From Gnetum montanum (lineage: Eukaryota; Streptophyta; Gnetopsida; Gnetales; Gnetaceae), in assembly GCA_015680685.1 (NCBI GenBank), contig MNCI01034278.1, positions 358,658 to 422,657 on the forward strand: a DNA stretch of 64,000 bases. Direction: 5' to 3'. The notes beneath the pieces were generated by a model. That model searched no databases. It was not told the origin of the DNA and worked only from the letters and a program-made list of their open reading frames with translations. Positions 46,373 through 57,534 of this stretch are shown here, one piece after another. Both the position numbers and the translations under genes were made by a program. Every line of letters begins with the position of its first letter. Position 1 is the stretch's first letter.

Positions 46373-48310
46373 TGACTAAACTTTTGATCATGATGAGAAT
46401 TAATAAATGAAAGGTCTGGATCCATGCATGTTGGAAATATCGGGACCCAATCATATCTGAACCACTAGGTGTCTTTTGATGTGGTGATTGGAATGTACCC
46501 AAATTGGGTTGCACATATTGTATTAAAGTTGACATAGTGGGGCAAGTTAGAAGATGTGGTTAATTGATATGGAGTTGACCCACTATGGCACCTTTGACCG
46601 TAAGATGGTATGTAAGGATCAATATGTCTCCCTATGTGGTTGTATTCATTGGGTTGTATGGTACTTGGAGTATTGATTGATGGCCCTGATAAGATAATAT
46701 GAGACATTGTATTTGAGGAGAAAGATGCGCCATAATGTTGAACTTGTGCTGAGTGAGAGGATGCAGTGGTTTTAGAACTGTGTTATCTCTTTCTTTGGTC
46801 ATGCCTAAAGAAAGGATGCTTTTGACGTTGTGGAGGGCCTCCACTACTATTGACCGTAGCAACACAAGTAATGTTTGTGGGTTGGTGCTGTGGTGCAAAA
46901 CTTGCTAGTACTATTGGTGGCAATGTAGAAGGAGGTGAAGGATGAGAATATTGAGGGAGAGAAGAAGTGCAAGGAACATGAGGTGGTGATCTTGTGGGAG
47001 AGGACATGGGTTGATAGTACTCAAGAGAATGATAAAAATGTTGTGAGATAGAGGATGTTGATCCGATTGGGGAAACATGATGTTGAACCTAATAAGTGCT
47101 TGGGTTCATATGGTATGAAGGGTGTGACCAGTTTGAGGGTGGCCTCCCCCACGATTGGAATTTTGGCCACTGTGACTGAACACGGTATTTCTGTATGAAC
47201 TTTGGATGTAATATTCCTCCACAATGCTCATGTATGACAAGATCGGGCATTGACCTTTAGGGTGATCATATAGGCAAAGGTTACATGAATATGTATGATT
47301 AGCAGTTAAGTTCTTATTCTCTTCAATCCTTCTTTCTGATTTTCTAAGGATGTTATTTCCTACTTCTTGGTTCATCATGGTTCTACCTCTAATAGTGTTG
47401 GCATATTCTCCACATTTTTCATGTATCCATTCTATCATCTTATTGATCCTTGCCTCAATTTCATCTAGTGATTGTAGTACTAGCAAAGATGATTCCACCT
47501 CCTTGAGGTGAGTTGATTTCTCCTCTTCATGATCATGGACCTTTGCTAATTAGAGATTTTGATCCCATTGAGAGCTTTCAACATTCTCCCATTTAGCCAT
47601 TTCTCCTTCTTCTTTTGCTACCTGCTTAATAAGCTCTTGGAATTGGTGGGTTCATAGCTCGTATAGTTGACCTCGGGCATACATCCCTAGGGTCTCCCTT
47701 GTTTCATTACGAAGCCCATCCATAATTTAATGCATAAGCCTTTCCTCAGAGAATCCATGGCCTAAGCAATTGTTTAACAATGCATAATATCTTTTTAAGA
47801 TCATGTCCAAGGGTTCATGTTGTGCTTGTTTCCATCCTTGGATTTGTTTCCTCAAGGCTAACACTCTTGCATAGGTTTGATATCTTTCATTGAAGAGTTC
47901 TACCATTGTCGGCCAATGTCAAATTGATTTTGGTTGTAAGGACCTATACCATACTTTTGCTTGGCCAACGAGTATCATAGGAAAGAGCTTAAGTTTTTGC
48001 CNNNNNNNNNNNNNNNNNNNNNNNNNNNNNNNNNNNNNNNTTAAATCAAGCCTAGGTAGATGGCTTTCCTTGCGATGCTTGCAGGATATTCAAACAGCCT
48101 CTTGTATATGCATTAGGCTCTTAGTGGCCAGTAGGGATTCATCGTGACTTGGTAGGTTATGAATTTGTGAGTTGGGATGATGTTGTCTTTGTTTATGTAC
48201 ATAGGAGACCCCTGTATAAGATTGAGTACTCCAAACTTCGTCTTCGTCACCATATAATTCGTTGGTTCTCCAATGAATTGCCTTACTAGTTGTTGCATTA
48301 TCATAGTCTT
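46373..48310 (-). pseudogene. Gag of element E
   Basis: Pieces 48304-48113, 47498-47106, 47007-46783 and 46898-46465 form one gag. The 47498 piece contains a readable zinc knuckle, CNLCLYDHPKGQC (CX2CX3HX4C), preceded by an acidic/basic helix (IEARINKMIEWIHEKCGEYANTIRGRT). A Pro/Ser/His/Gln-rich tail follows. The upstream capsid part is interrupted by the sequencing gap at 48002-48040. The C-terminus runs directly into former post-integrase sequence. Confidence 0.7.
48002..48040. other. Assembly gap (39 Ns)
   Basis: A run of undetermined bases within gag of element E. The true gap length is unknown. Confidence 0.99.
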
Positions 48311-48438
48311 GTGAGAGAGATATTGTTTTGAATCGTGTGTGACTTAATTGAAATTAATTTCTTTTCTAAGAGATATATCATGAATACTTTGTTACAACGA
48401 TCTTGTGTGATATAACTAACCTAAATAACTAGCACTGT

Positions 48439-48456
48439 CCCTGGCAACAACACCAA
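48439..48456 (-). promoter_or_regulatory. Primer-binding site of element E (tRNA-Asp type)
   Basis: TTGGTGTTGTTGCCAGGGAC follows the 5' LTR and matches the tRNA-Asp 3' end complement with about three transitions. Confidence 0.8.
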
Positions 48457-49316
48457 TGATGAATGGCTAGGTACCCCTACACTCAACCATAAGAATACGA
48501 GCGTTCACGCACGATCTAGTTGAACTCCACAGATGGGCTAGTTGTGGTATTTAGATAGTTATATGTTGATCACAATTCGCTATCTTCCCACCTGGACTAG
48601 TATTTGCTTTGTCACATATGGTTTAGTCCAGAGTGAGGTGTATGATGTGGTCCTAAACTAGTGCTACTCCTAGAGACAATGGAAGTAACCTTGTTTAAGC
48701 TAATAGGGAATGGAAGAAGAGAATCTAAGTTATCCTAAGTGCGATGAGCATATGTCCTTAATCATCCGTACACATCTTGGACCTCGTGTTCTACTTCTGG
48801 GATTACTAAGCACATGTTACTTAAGCACTCCTAGATACGCTACTGGGATACCAAGTAGTCACACTTAAATGCTCGTGATTAAGTCGTACTCATTCTGCGT
48901 TAATAATAGGGATAGTAAATGAACGTAAATAAATATTAATTAAGAAAAAAATAAATAACAATAACAGTTAAGTAATTAAAACTAAGTGAATGCTGCAATG
49001 ATGAAGTAATCTCGATCTTTATTGTCGATCATGTGCGTGACCAAGTACGTCACACTTGAATAAAGGTTTCATACAATTACAATCATCACACTGAGGGCAT
49101 GCACTAGGGAAAGAATTGAAATGAACTAAAAATGAACAAAAAGACTCTACTTCTACACTTACTGACTCTAACTCCCCTCTCCTGTGTGCCCAAATGTATG
49201 TATAGGTTTACATAGGAATCACGATATCATGTATCCGATATCATTATTTAGGCCATGATATTGCGTACTCAATATTCCGGATTCAATATCAGAGCCTGAC
49301 AAATCATGGTTCATCA
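48457..49316 (-). repeat. 5' LTR of element E
   Basis: It pairs with 40481-41328. Cores start at 49223, 49237, 49257, 49271 and 49285 (14, 20, 14, 14), the same register as the 3' LTR. It starts TGATGAACCATG at 49316 on the minus strand. Confidence 0.9.
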
Positions 49317-49729
49317 ATTATTTACTTTTCTTATCATTAAGCGAAACGTGTACACCTTAATCACAAGCATTTAAGTGTGAGTACTTCGCATGCCCACCAG
49401 TAATCCCATGAAGCCCAAAACGTGTATGGATGGTTAAGGATGAATACCATTGCCATAAGCTAATTTAGGTTTTGCTTCCATTATTAGTTTAATCAATTTA
49501 TCTTTTCTATTATTGGGAGTAACATAGAATTAGGTCAACATCATATGCCTCACTCTGGACTAAACCATATGTGACAAAGATACCACTAGTCCAGGTGGAA
49601 AGACAACAAATTGCAATCAATGTATAATTGTCTAGGTGCCACAACTAACCCATCTGCGAAGTTCAACTGGATCGTGTGTACATGCTCGTATTCATATCGT
49701 TGAGCGTAGGGGTACCTCATTGCTCATCA
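49317..49729 (+). repeat. Solo LTR F, right part
   Basis: This continues LTR F after element E and ends CATTGCTCATCA at 49729. The flanking duplication would be GATAC (40085-40089) against TATAC (49730-49734), one mismatch. Total LTR length without E is about 804 bp. Confidence 0.78.
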
Positions 49730-49734
49730 TATAC

Positions 49735-50300
49735 CTAACTCCCTCCCACCTCTAAAAACTTTGAAGTAACTAAATTATAGAATTAATATACATAAGTAAA
49801 AATTTTAGAATTCAATTGAATATATGATTTGAGTGTCAAAAATCTTATCATTAAGGTAATACTTCATTTGAATGTGATGAAAGTATCACCAAGTAAATTT
49901 CTAGCAGTACCTAGTCCTGGATAAAAAGAACAGCATATTTTCCTATGCTCCAAAGTACGGAACAAGCCTGTGCGGCGAACTTTAATTGTACGCATATTAG
50001 TTTTTTGCGTGCAATAAAGCAGTTAGGTTTCCTCCGAGCATCCGTACTAAATTCAGTGATCTCCAGACCATCTCATTTCCTTTGCACGGGATTCGTTCCG
50101 ATTATCTAACATGATTTGCAGACAAGGAAACCTGTGTTTGCCATAGCATATCGCACAATTAAGAACATTCGAAAATCTGTGCTAAACTGAATGCAGAAAT
50201 CTTCGACGCAGAAGCTCGGAAGGCGGGACGCAGCTCGACTCGGCCTGCAAATGGCAAAACGAGAGGCGCATTTGCAAGATTTGGATTCGAACGGCGGAAT
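49735..50300. other. Low-copy upstream DNA of the oleosin gene
   Basis: No ORF or repeat of the LTR family is seen. Base composition shifts from AT-rich to CG-containing at about 50100, marking the start of the gene's promoter region. Confidence 0.5.
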
Positions 50301-50319
50301 TATAATTCCAATAAGTGCA

Positions 50320-50600
50320 ACTAGAACGCGTGTCGCGTGGAATTGTCCGAGGGACGCGTGTCTGGAACTCCAAAAAACACAAAGCATGCAAGCGCGTTGC
50401 AGACAAGGCGTAGCCTCGGTCGTGTCTGCATGCCGTTGCAGAGTTGTTCCGAGACATGACACGGTCCGCTTAACCCCCGTCCCTAACCCTAGCCCTCTTG
50501 TCTCGCAGAAACCGGACACCTCTGGTTAAAATCCCTTCTTTGCAGATCCTTCCTATAAATTCTCGCACCAGCGAAGCTGTGCATTGCACAAAGATCGGGA
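50320..50600 (+). promoter_or_regulatory. Oleosin promoter with seed/ABA-type motifs
   Basis: Two copies of ACGCGTGTC, the core of the ABA coupling element CE3, lie at 50326-50334 and 50354-50362. Two RY-type motifs, CATGCA (50385-50390) and TGCATG (50427-50432), are the sites known to bind ABI3/FUS3/LEC2 B3 factors. A TATA box, CTATAAAT, lies at 50553-50560, about 105 bp before the ATG. This arrangement suits seed-specific, ABA-responsive expression, which is inferred and not shown. Confidence 0.65.
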
Positions 50601-50663
50601 TCTATTCTTTCGACTGGCAACATCGATTAATCGGCGAGGGTTTCAATCTTTGGAAGCAAAATC

Positions 50664-51110
50664 ATGGCGGACCCGGGGCAACACCAGACGCAGGGCAGCG
50701 TAGTACACAGGATCCACGAGAAGGCGCCGGAGGCGAGGCAGGTCGGCAAAGTTCTCGGTGCCGTCGCCGCAGGCGCCGGTTTACTTCTGCTCGCCGGCAT
50801 GACTGTAACTGGCACAGTGATGGCCCTACTATGGGCCACTCCTGTGTTCTTATTCTTGAGTCCGATTCTGGTGCCCGTGGCAACGGTTCTGTTCGTAACA
50901 GTTGCAGGTTTGATCTCTGCTGGCGGACTCTGCATCGCGGCTCTGTCGTGGATTGTGAATTATATGAGAGGGAAGCATCCGCCTGGCTCTCAGAAGGTGG
51001 ATTATGCCCGCCAAAGGATCGCCAGCAAGGCCAGGCATGTGAAGGAGCGTGCTAAGGAGTACAGTCATTATATCCAGAATAAGGCGCAGGAGGCCACGCA
51101 GGCATCCTAG
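50664..51110 (+). CDS. Oleosin (lipid-droplet structural protein)
   Basis: An intronless ORF of 148 codons encodes an oleosin, which coats seed or pollen oil bodies and keeps them from fusing. A short hydrophilic N-terminus (1-29) is followed by the long hydrophobic hairpin (about 30-97). At its turn sits the proline knot, PX5SPX3P, with Pro60, Ser66, Pro67 and Pro71 all present. The C-terminal arm (about 100-148) is basic and amphipathic (KVDYARQRIASKARHVKERA). Length and the lack of a long C-terminal insertion fit the low-molecular-weight (L) oleosin type. The start is the first ATG after the TATA box and gives the family's usual N-terminus. Promoter motifs upstream fit seed expression. It appears intact. 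Confidence 0.95.
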   Translation: MADPGQHQTQGSVVHRIHEKAPEARQVGKVLGAVAAGAGLLLLAGMTVTGTVMALLWATPVFLFLSPILVPVATVLFVTVAGLISAGGLCIAALSWIVNYMRGKHPPGSQKVDYARQRIASKARHVKERAKEYSHYIQNKAQEATQAS

Positions 51111-51410
51111 ATTTCGAAGATGTTAGATTCCAGAGACCTCATCTGAGATGGATCGATATGTTCCGTTTTAGCTTCTGGTCATGGTGTCTGTTCCTATGTC
51201 TTAGAAATTGAAGGAGATCTGGGTTTTTACTCAGGCCCGTGTTTCTGCAGCTGTAGTAGGAGTGTGTTTGTTGATGCTTTTGTGGTTTCTGCTGTCTTGC
51301 CGGGCTTGGGTTCACTTTCCTGGAGCTGCAGGGTGGGTGCTTTCTTTAGTGCCTGTCTCATTGATTGTTTTCTCTCATTATGCGAAGATTGCATTGCATT
51401 GCATAGCCTT
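51111..51410 (+). other. 3' flank of the oleosin gene
   Basis: T-rich 3' UTR-like sequence following the TAG stop. The small ORFs here look like chance. Confidence 0.5.
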
Positions 51411-51574
51411 TCCTGCCTCGATCAGTATTTGGATTTCTGTTTCTGCCTATTCTTATATAACAATGTTGTGTATATCTACGTTTGTCAAATTCCTGCCTCG
51501 ATCAGTATTTGGATTTCTGTTTCTGCCTATTCTTATATAACAATGTTGTGTATATCTACGTTTGTCAAATTCCT
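51411..51574 (+). repeat. Exact 80-bp tandem duplication downstream of oleosin
   Basis: The block starting TCCTGCCTCGATCAG at 51411 repeats at 51491 with no visible difference, and a few bases of a third unit follow. Perfect identity points to a recent event. An AATAAA polyadenylation-like signal lies shortly after, near 51606. Confidence 0.9.
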
Positions 51575-52338
51575 ATGTTGCTATGCTTGAGAAAGAAGGA
51601 TATAGAATAAAATACGATGAAGGTTCGATTGGATTGCAGGGTGCAGCGTCTGTTCTCGATTCTCTGAACATGGAGCTTCATCATGCGCGGCAGCATGTTT
51701 TATAAAGGTGGGCTCGTTGTAGCATGTGTGAGGACCGAGAAGCTGGCTGATAGAATTGCGAATTGCGATTCAATCGAAGTTGCTATTCATATTTCATACA
51801 TGCCCAATAGATGGAAAATTCGGAAGCTTATTTCATTTTCTATTTAGATGGTACGCTGATATTGTGCAAGTGATTCAATTGGGTTCGCAATAAAAAAGGT
51901 TCCTCGGGAAGAGGTTGCTTTTTTTTTACCCTCTCTAGGTTGTAGCAAAGTGTACCGACGCTACAAATAGTTAAAAAAACAATTAAAATTTTTTAAACCC
52001 TACATGACAAATGATTAAAAAAACATTTTCTTTTAACTCCGCCTGTTACATTTCGGGAATTAACATTTTCTTTTAACACCCTCGGGAAATTAGGCTAACA
52101 ACGGCAAATCGGAGAGAAAGAAGTGAGCTTCCAGATGGTAGTAAAATCACGTTCGGGAAATTAGACTAGCAATGGCTGGTCGGGGAGAGAAATGATGTTC
52201 CAGGTCAACGTAAAATCAAATTCAGAAACTCGCATAACTTGAGATACCAACATGAAATCGACGATGACATTTGTACGTGTACCAACATGAAGTATAGTGT
52301 GTACTAAGATACCAATGTGAAATCGAAGATGACATGAC
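51575..52338. other. Intergenic DNA with imperfect short repeats
   Basis: Two diverged copies of a block of about 70 bp beginning TCGGGAAATTAG lie near 52082 and 52153. A 28-bp block, GATACCAACATGAAATCG and following, recurs near 52240 and 52309. No gene is seen. Confidence 0.5.
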
Positions 52339-52638
52339 ATGCTACTTCTTTTTACATTTTCAGAGAAAGTAAAAACATGCATCGATCAGAAAGGAAAGTT
52401 ACAAAATCTGATCTACAAATGGGAGTCACGCCTAGAAACATTTCGTAATAATAGAGAATCAGGTGAGGCCAAAGGAAGTACAGAACCAAACATGACAGAA
52501 CGGGCAACGGAAACCGTCACCGACATGGCAAACATGTCAGACGCTGATGTCAGCCACATGGGAGACACGTCACGTCTGCTTAAACAGCAGAGGCAGAGCC
52601 AGGAGGAGGAGACCACTGCAGCAGCAGCAGTTCACTAG
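52339..52638 (+). CDS. Orphan ORF, 99 codons, doubtful
   Basis: The predicted product is hydrophilic, with many Glu, Thr, Ser and Asp, and ends in a run of alanines made by a CAG/GCA repeat. A 3' splice-acceptor-like tract (TTTTTACATTTTCAG) lies inside its first codons, so it could be the tail of a larger gene. I recognise no domain. It may equally be a chance ORF in a CG-richer patch. Confidence 0.2.
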   Translation: MLLLFTFSEKVKTCIDQKGKLQNLIYKWESRLETFRNNRESGEAKGSTEPNMTERATETVTDMANMSDADVSHMGDTSRLLKQQRQSQEEETTAAAAVH

Positions 52639-52866
52639 TGAGGAAAGGAAAGGGGAAGGGGTACAGTTGGGTACACCGCCATTCATCCTCTGGGATCATA
52701 AAACGGGGTTCTCCCTCTACTAAGATTTAGTTATGATAAGTCGGAGGCTATACTAATATCGTAATGGTAAAACTTTAAAAAAAATTTGATTTGGTAGCTT
52801 CAAGCTATGCGGTTTGGTAGTTTCAAGTTGTGTTTGGTTCTAGTTTTTACAGAGAACCATAATGAT

Positions 52867-53345
52867 GGTATAACTCATCATCAAATAGCCCATCCTAGAT
52901 GGGATAAAGGCATCATCAAGATGATGATAACCATAACCATAAGGAATAAAGCCATCAAGTAGACAATTAACAATAGCAAGGTATTATCAAATCCTTCATC
53001 TACCTTAACTATTATGTTTCATGATAACCATAACCATAAGGAATAAAGCCATCAAGTAGACAATTAACAATAGCAAGGTATTATCAAATCCTTCATCTAC
53101 CTTAACTATTATGTTTGGAGGGTACTTGCACCGAGCAAGGGGCAGTGTTGGAGATTATGTTGATAATAACAATATGGAATAAAGGCACCAAATACACAAC
53201 CAACCATAGTAAGTCATTGTCAAACCCTTTACTTACCTTAAAGATTAACCCATCATAGATAGGAGAAAGGCACTAGATAGGATAAAGGCACTAGATGCGA
53301 TAGGATAAAGGCACTAGATGCGATAAGAATGTTGATGATAACAAT
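52867..53345. repeat. Minisatellite-like region with perfect 97-bp duplication
   Basis: A unit of 97 bp starts at 52924 and repeats without visible change from 53021 to 53117. A more diverged third copy lies at about 53155-53250. It is followed by short units of about 22-24 bp (ATAGGATAAAGGCACTAG and variants) at 53257-53325. Confidence 0.85.
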
Positions 53346-53999
53346 CTAGTATAAAGCCATGTTTGGTAAGATTCTTGATTTAAAAGATCCACGTCATAGA
53401 TTTGAGTTTTAAAGTTCTCATTGTCAATATAGATTAAGAATATACTTACTTAACTTTTCCTAAATTATTTGTCTATCTCAATAGCCTATAGCCCTTAAGT
53501 AATTTCTTCGCGGATCAACAAAGCTATCTCACGTATCACTGAAAAAAATAAAAGGTTAAGAAGCAAAATACAAGCATAGAAAACCATGCGTCACTCCTAT
53601 GAAGCTACGGTCCTAGCTACTGCGTTAATTCAACATGTGAAAATCATGTTCATACTGAACACTACGAATTAGCGGTAATTTTTTCCCGGCCGCGCAACAC
53701 TATTCTTTGTTTAACAGAATAACTCATCACTACCATTTTAATTACAAGGTATCATTTACAGCAAAATTTCACCTATCATAAAAAAAGAGAAAGCAATAAA
53801 AAGAACATAAGAGAAAACAGCAGCTACATTGAAGCATCCGGTTCCGTTTGTTTCCTTAAGCCTATGATTTGTCAAACTTGGAACTGCCATGGCCGTGTGC
53901 AAGAAAATTGCAGCCTTACCATTACTTGGTAAGCACATCGAGGATGGAGTAACTTCTGCTGATGTGAAGGAAACCATGGTCCTGTTATATGCTTTACCT
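53346..53999. other. 3' flank of the CTL gene
   Basis: No gene recognised. The last part is probably the 3' UTR of the minus-strand CTL gene. I could not fix a polyadenylation signal. Confidence 0.4.
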
Positions 54000-54714
54000 C
54001 TAGACATGGGAGATTGCAAAAACAGTATTATAGTTCCGTGACGTTGGAAGGTGAGCATAGATATTATGAATATGAGCTTTTGATATGGCTCCTGTGTCTC
54101 TATCCATCGCATAACAAATATAAACTGCATCAACAACGTTATCCATGACGTGCACAAAATAGAACAATATCAAGAACAGCAGAACCCATGCTACAACAGT
54201 TACTGCATACACATATCCTTGTAGCAATGTGCAGGCCTTCAGTATAGCACATACCTGTTTCAAGGAATGAATTTTAAAATTATTCTCAGCTAAATCTGAT
54301 ATTAAAGAAAAAACACTTTCATTTGATTCAAACATTGCCCACTTGAAAACAGAAAAGATTCGACATACCGCTATAGCATATATAACAGTGACAACAAACA
54401 TGATTCCGAATAGTATCCGAGTGGATATTGTTTCAACCACAACAGCTGAAAGAAGATTCCTCTTCAGAAGTTCATATGATAATTTAGCTGAAGAACAATA
54501 ACTTTCTCCTGTAATTGCTGCAAAATTGATGGTAAACTTATTCAGAAATTCGATGCTAGCCAACACAATATCAACGCAGCATCGAAGGCAGCCATATATG
54601 ATGCCTTCTCGGGCTTCATCTCTGGCAGTTTCAACAGCAGCCCGAACAACCCGAGCAACTCCAAATATCATTCCAGAAAAACAAACTGTTCCAAATGAAG
54701 GCCCAAATGCGTGC
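54000..54714 (-). CDS. Choline-transporter-like protein (CTL/SLC44, PNS1-type), exon 2
   Basis: This is the second coding exon of the gene whose first exon is 60300-61381. The acceptor is TGTCTATTCAG just before 54714, and the split codon AG/G restores Arg. The exon begins HAFGPSFGTVCFSG, a strongly conserved CTL block, then VRAAVETARDEAREG, FAAITGESYCSSAKLSYELLKRN (the CTL signature in the C-terminal half), two or more membrane helices and the tail DAVYICYAMDRDTGAISKAHIHNIY. The TAG stop is at 54000-54002. Together the exons give 598 residues, a usual size for plant CTL proteins. These multi-pass membrane proteins are thought to move choline or influence lipid and vesicle traffic; substrate here is inferred. 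Confidence 0.9.
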
Positions 54715-55409
54715 CTGAATAGACAAGACTTGGGAGGTTTATGATAGTGAATGGTGCATATGAAAAAAATGGGAAAAAGGGCAATGTTATACCTACACTG
54801 CCAAAAATTGGCACAGTAGAAAACCAAATAATTAATTGTGCCTTTATCAACAGATAAAGCAAAATTAATGAAACAAATGGCACATTCAGATACAAAAGGG
54901 ATAACATGGGAACTACCAGGGTTCCTAGGCACCATATTTATGTAGTTATCACAAAGGCTTAGAAGCAAATTAAGAAAACAAAAAGAGAAAACATTCAGAA
55001 AGTAGCCGACGTAAACTTCACAATGGATCAAAATGAATGCCAGTGTTCTAGGGTGTTGGCCGTATTGTTAATGCACCTTCATCTGACAGCCTCCAGTTAC
55101 ACCTAAGAAGCTGAAATTCTATTTGGGTGGCACCTGAAGTCCTAAGACAGTTTAAACTGATGTCAAAAAGCTGCCTTTTAGTAATATAAGTTTGGATTAA
55201 GTATTTTGGAGGATAAAATTTTCAAGGTTGATCAAGCAAAGGATTTCCTTAAAAATTCATTCTGAAAACCGTAGGTCCATCGAGATCAAATATCTCCAAC
55301 AGAAACCTCAAAATATACTGGCATGAGCCCTATACAGTCAATGACTCTCATACACTCGAAGACATACAGCAACATGATACATTAGAAGAACTATAAAAGA
55401 ATATAATGA

Positions 55410-55500
55410 TACCTCAAGTGTGATTTAAACTGACAGCCTCCTGCCTACAAATCATTGTTAAACAATAAGGTAACCACTTGAGCCACCCTTGATTGGCTAT
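55410..55500 (-). repeat. tRNA-like SINE fragment, family 2, in the CTL intron
   Basis: On the minus strand: TGGCTCAAGTGGTTACC (A-box-like), ATTGTTTAACAATGATTTG, then CAGTTTAAATCACAC (B-box-like). A similar order is seen at 39775-39830. It lies in the same orientation as the gene. Confidence 0.45.
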
Positions 55501-57534
55501 GACCCTGACTGATACATTGGGGTTCAATTAGCATTCATGCCACTTCAGCACATGGTAGAAACATTCAGTCAGGTTGTGTTATCGACAGATCCGTGTATTA
55601 TAGAACATAAACATCTGCTTTGTAGGGACAAAGGTAAGTAAATCATACTGATTGTGTATAGTAAACCATTTACAGGAATAAATTTTCCATGTGAATCAAC
55701 ACAGCTTAGACATTGCATTCACTATAAGCACCAGTCATTCAGCATCCAACCTTATTACTTTTCTCCCTTTCTCATATAATCTAACAAAATGCTGACAAAA
55801 AAATGGATGCAATAAAAAAACTGACTACTATAAAGACACATGACAAGAAGTTGAGATACTTTTTCACAGCGAGAAAGATCTACAAAGCAGGGATGTCTAC
55901 TTCATAACTGCATTATGTACAAGAAGACTGTAGAAACCTAGGCAATGCAATAGAAAATGCTGCTGCAAAATACCTTGCATGTCGATGCAGGAAAAACTGT
56001 AAAACTTGTATAACAGTGTTCACATACCATTTGGGATCATTTGGAGATTAATGGTTTTTCTTTTGCTAATGATGAAAAATAAAAATACAGTAGCCAAATA
56101 TTGTCTTGAATGCACATTTCTACCATGCCCCCACATGGCATTTGTGGGCTTAAAATTAAACCCAATGATTTCAAGCTCACCTAACGATCATAAAATCAAT
56201 GGTCTACCTGAAGACAGGAATGATCAAGTTAAGCAGTATGTAGACACCTGAAGTCTGATAGACTATCATTTAGTTCTACATTGGTCAGTAATATCGTGAA
56301 AAAACACTGCAGAAACGTATGAATTATATGCTGACATGAAGCATCGATGCTTATCCAGCGTGGAGGTAAAGGTCCTTGTCAGCAACAGGACTTTAGCGCT
56401 ATTTACCATTTCTTGGGAAAAACTGTGAAGTTGAAAAAACACGTAACTGTTTGGGATCAAAAGGGCAGACAACCAGAAGTGATCTTAATCCTTTTTCAAA
56501 AACATTTCAGTAAGTGTGGTGAAAACCCAACATGTTAGAGAATAAGCTTAAACTGAGACTAGATTCTTTAGTAGGATGCAATAGATCTCTTGGGCAGATT
56601 CAGCTGGACTATAACATTACAGACTCCTTCAAGGAAATTGCCTAAAATCAGTGTAGGCAGTTTGAGAATATCAGTGAGTTATTGCAGATTTTGCTCATTA
56701 AGACAGATTTACAGATGCCAACAACATGTATGCTCTTCTGTTTGAATATCAATTTATTTACCCATGGATCATCTTCTAGCTGATTCCATAAGAGTAGAGG
56801 GATTGGGGTATCCAAATAATTTGCAACCTCATATCTTCTACAATCGTAACACAAATTAAAGTTGCAATTACCCATTCTCGAGTGTAGTCTCACTATATCT
56901 TGATTGAGACGGGATGATGGATTAATCTTAGGATTGAGACTTAAGCAAATGACTGCCTCCAGTTCTTTGAGCTAATTATCAACCTTGGATTAATTACTTG
57001 ATTAGATTTCAAGACCCATCAAGAACATATGAAAACCTGAATAAAAAAAAAATGTGTTTTTGTCTGCCCTACAGGCCCTCCGCAATCTCTCAAGGATGTA
57101 AGAAATCATTTCCATTCCCATATCTTCTACAAAGCATTTGCATAATGCTTTCCTTACCAGACAGCAAACACCTATGTTCCACAAATATCTTTTCTAGCAT
57201 ATTCCATTCTTTAATTTATAGTCTTCTTCAATAAGACAGCCACTTTGCTGTGTAGTTACAATTAGAGGACATTCATCTTAGATGGAAATTCTTGTCCCTT
57301 GTATTTCTGGTTTGAATCTCTCAAAACTTCAAGAGACAAAATTAGCTCCTCTAGAAGCTGGTATACAAGAACACTAGATCAACAAACACTTAAAAATTAT
57401 TCACCCAGAGTACAGACGAATCTTGAAGAGAATAATCAAGTCCAAAATAACTTCAATTTTGGGTCAAATGCACATTAGTGCTTTAAAACAATTAGCTCCA
57501 AATTTTGCCATTTATTGAAAAAAAAGAATAACCT

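Larger units (their letters stand above)
40481..49316 (-). mobile_element. Element E: pol-less Athila/Tat-like retrotransposon inside solo LTR F
   Basis: On the minus strand: 5' LTR (48457-49316), PBS, gag, spacer, internal promoter, env-position ORF, PPT and 3' LTR (40481-41328). Protease, RT, RNase H and integrase are missing; gag joins directly to the post-integrase tract near 46370. The target duplication is GTTAT (40476-40480) against ATTAT (49317-49321), one mismatch. LTR F flanks both sides. The two LTRs look more alike than those of C, so E is younger than C. Confidence 0.87.

Noticed and set aside
50106-50519. Minus-strand ORFs of 137 and 91 codons and a plus-strand ORF of 112 codons upstream of oleosin
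   Set aside because: They overlap each other in the CG-rich promoter, have no recognisable domain, and contain the regulatory motifs; chance ORFs.
51208-51590. Two overlapping hydrophobic ORFs after the oleosin gene
   Set aside because: Hydrophobicity comes from T-rich 3' UTR sequence, and they run through the 80-bp duplication; no family match.
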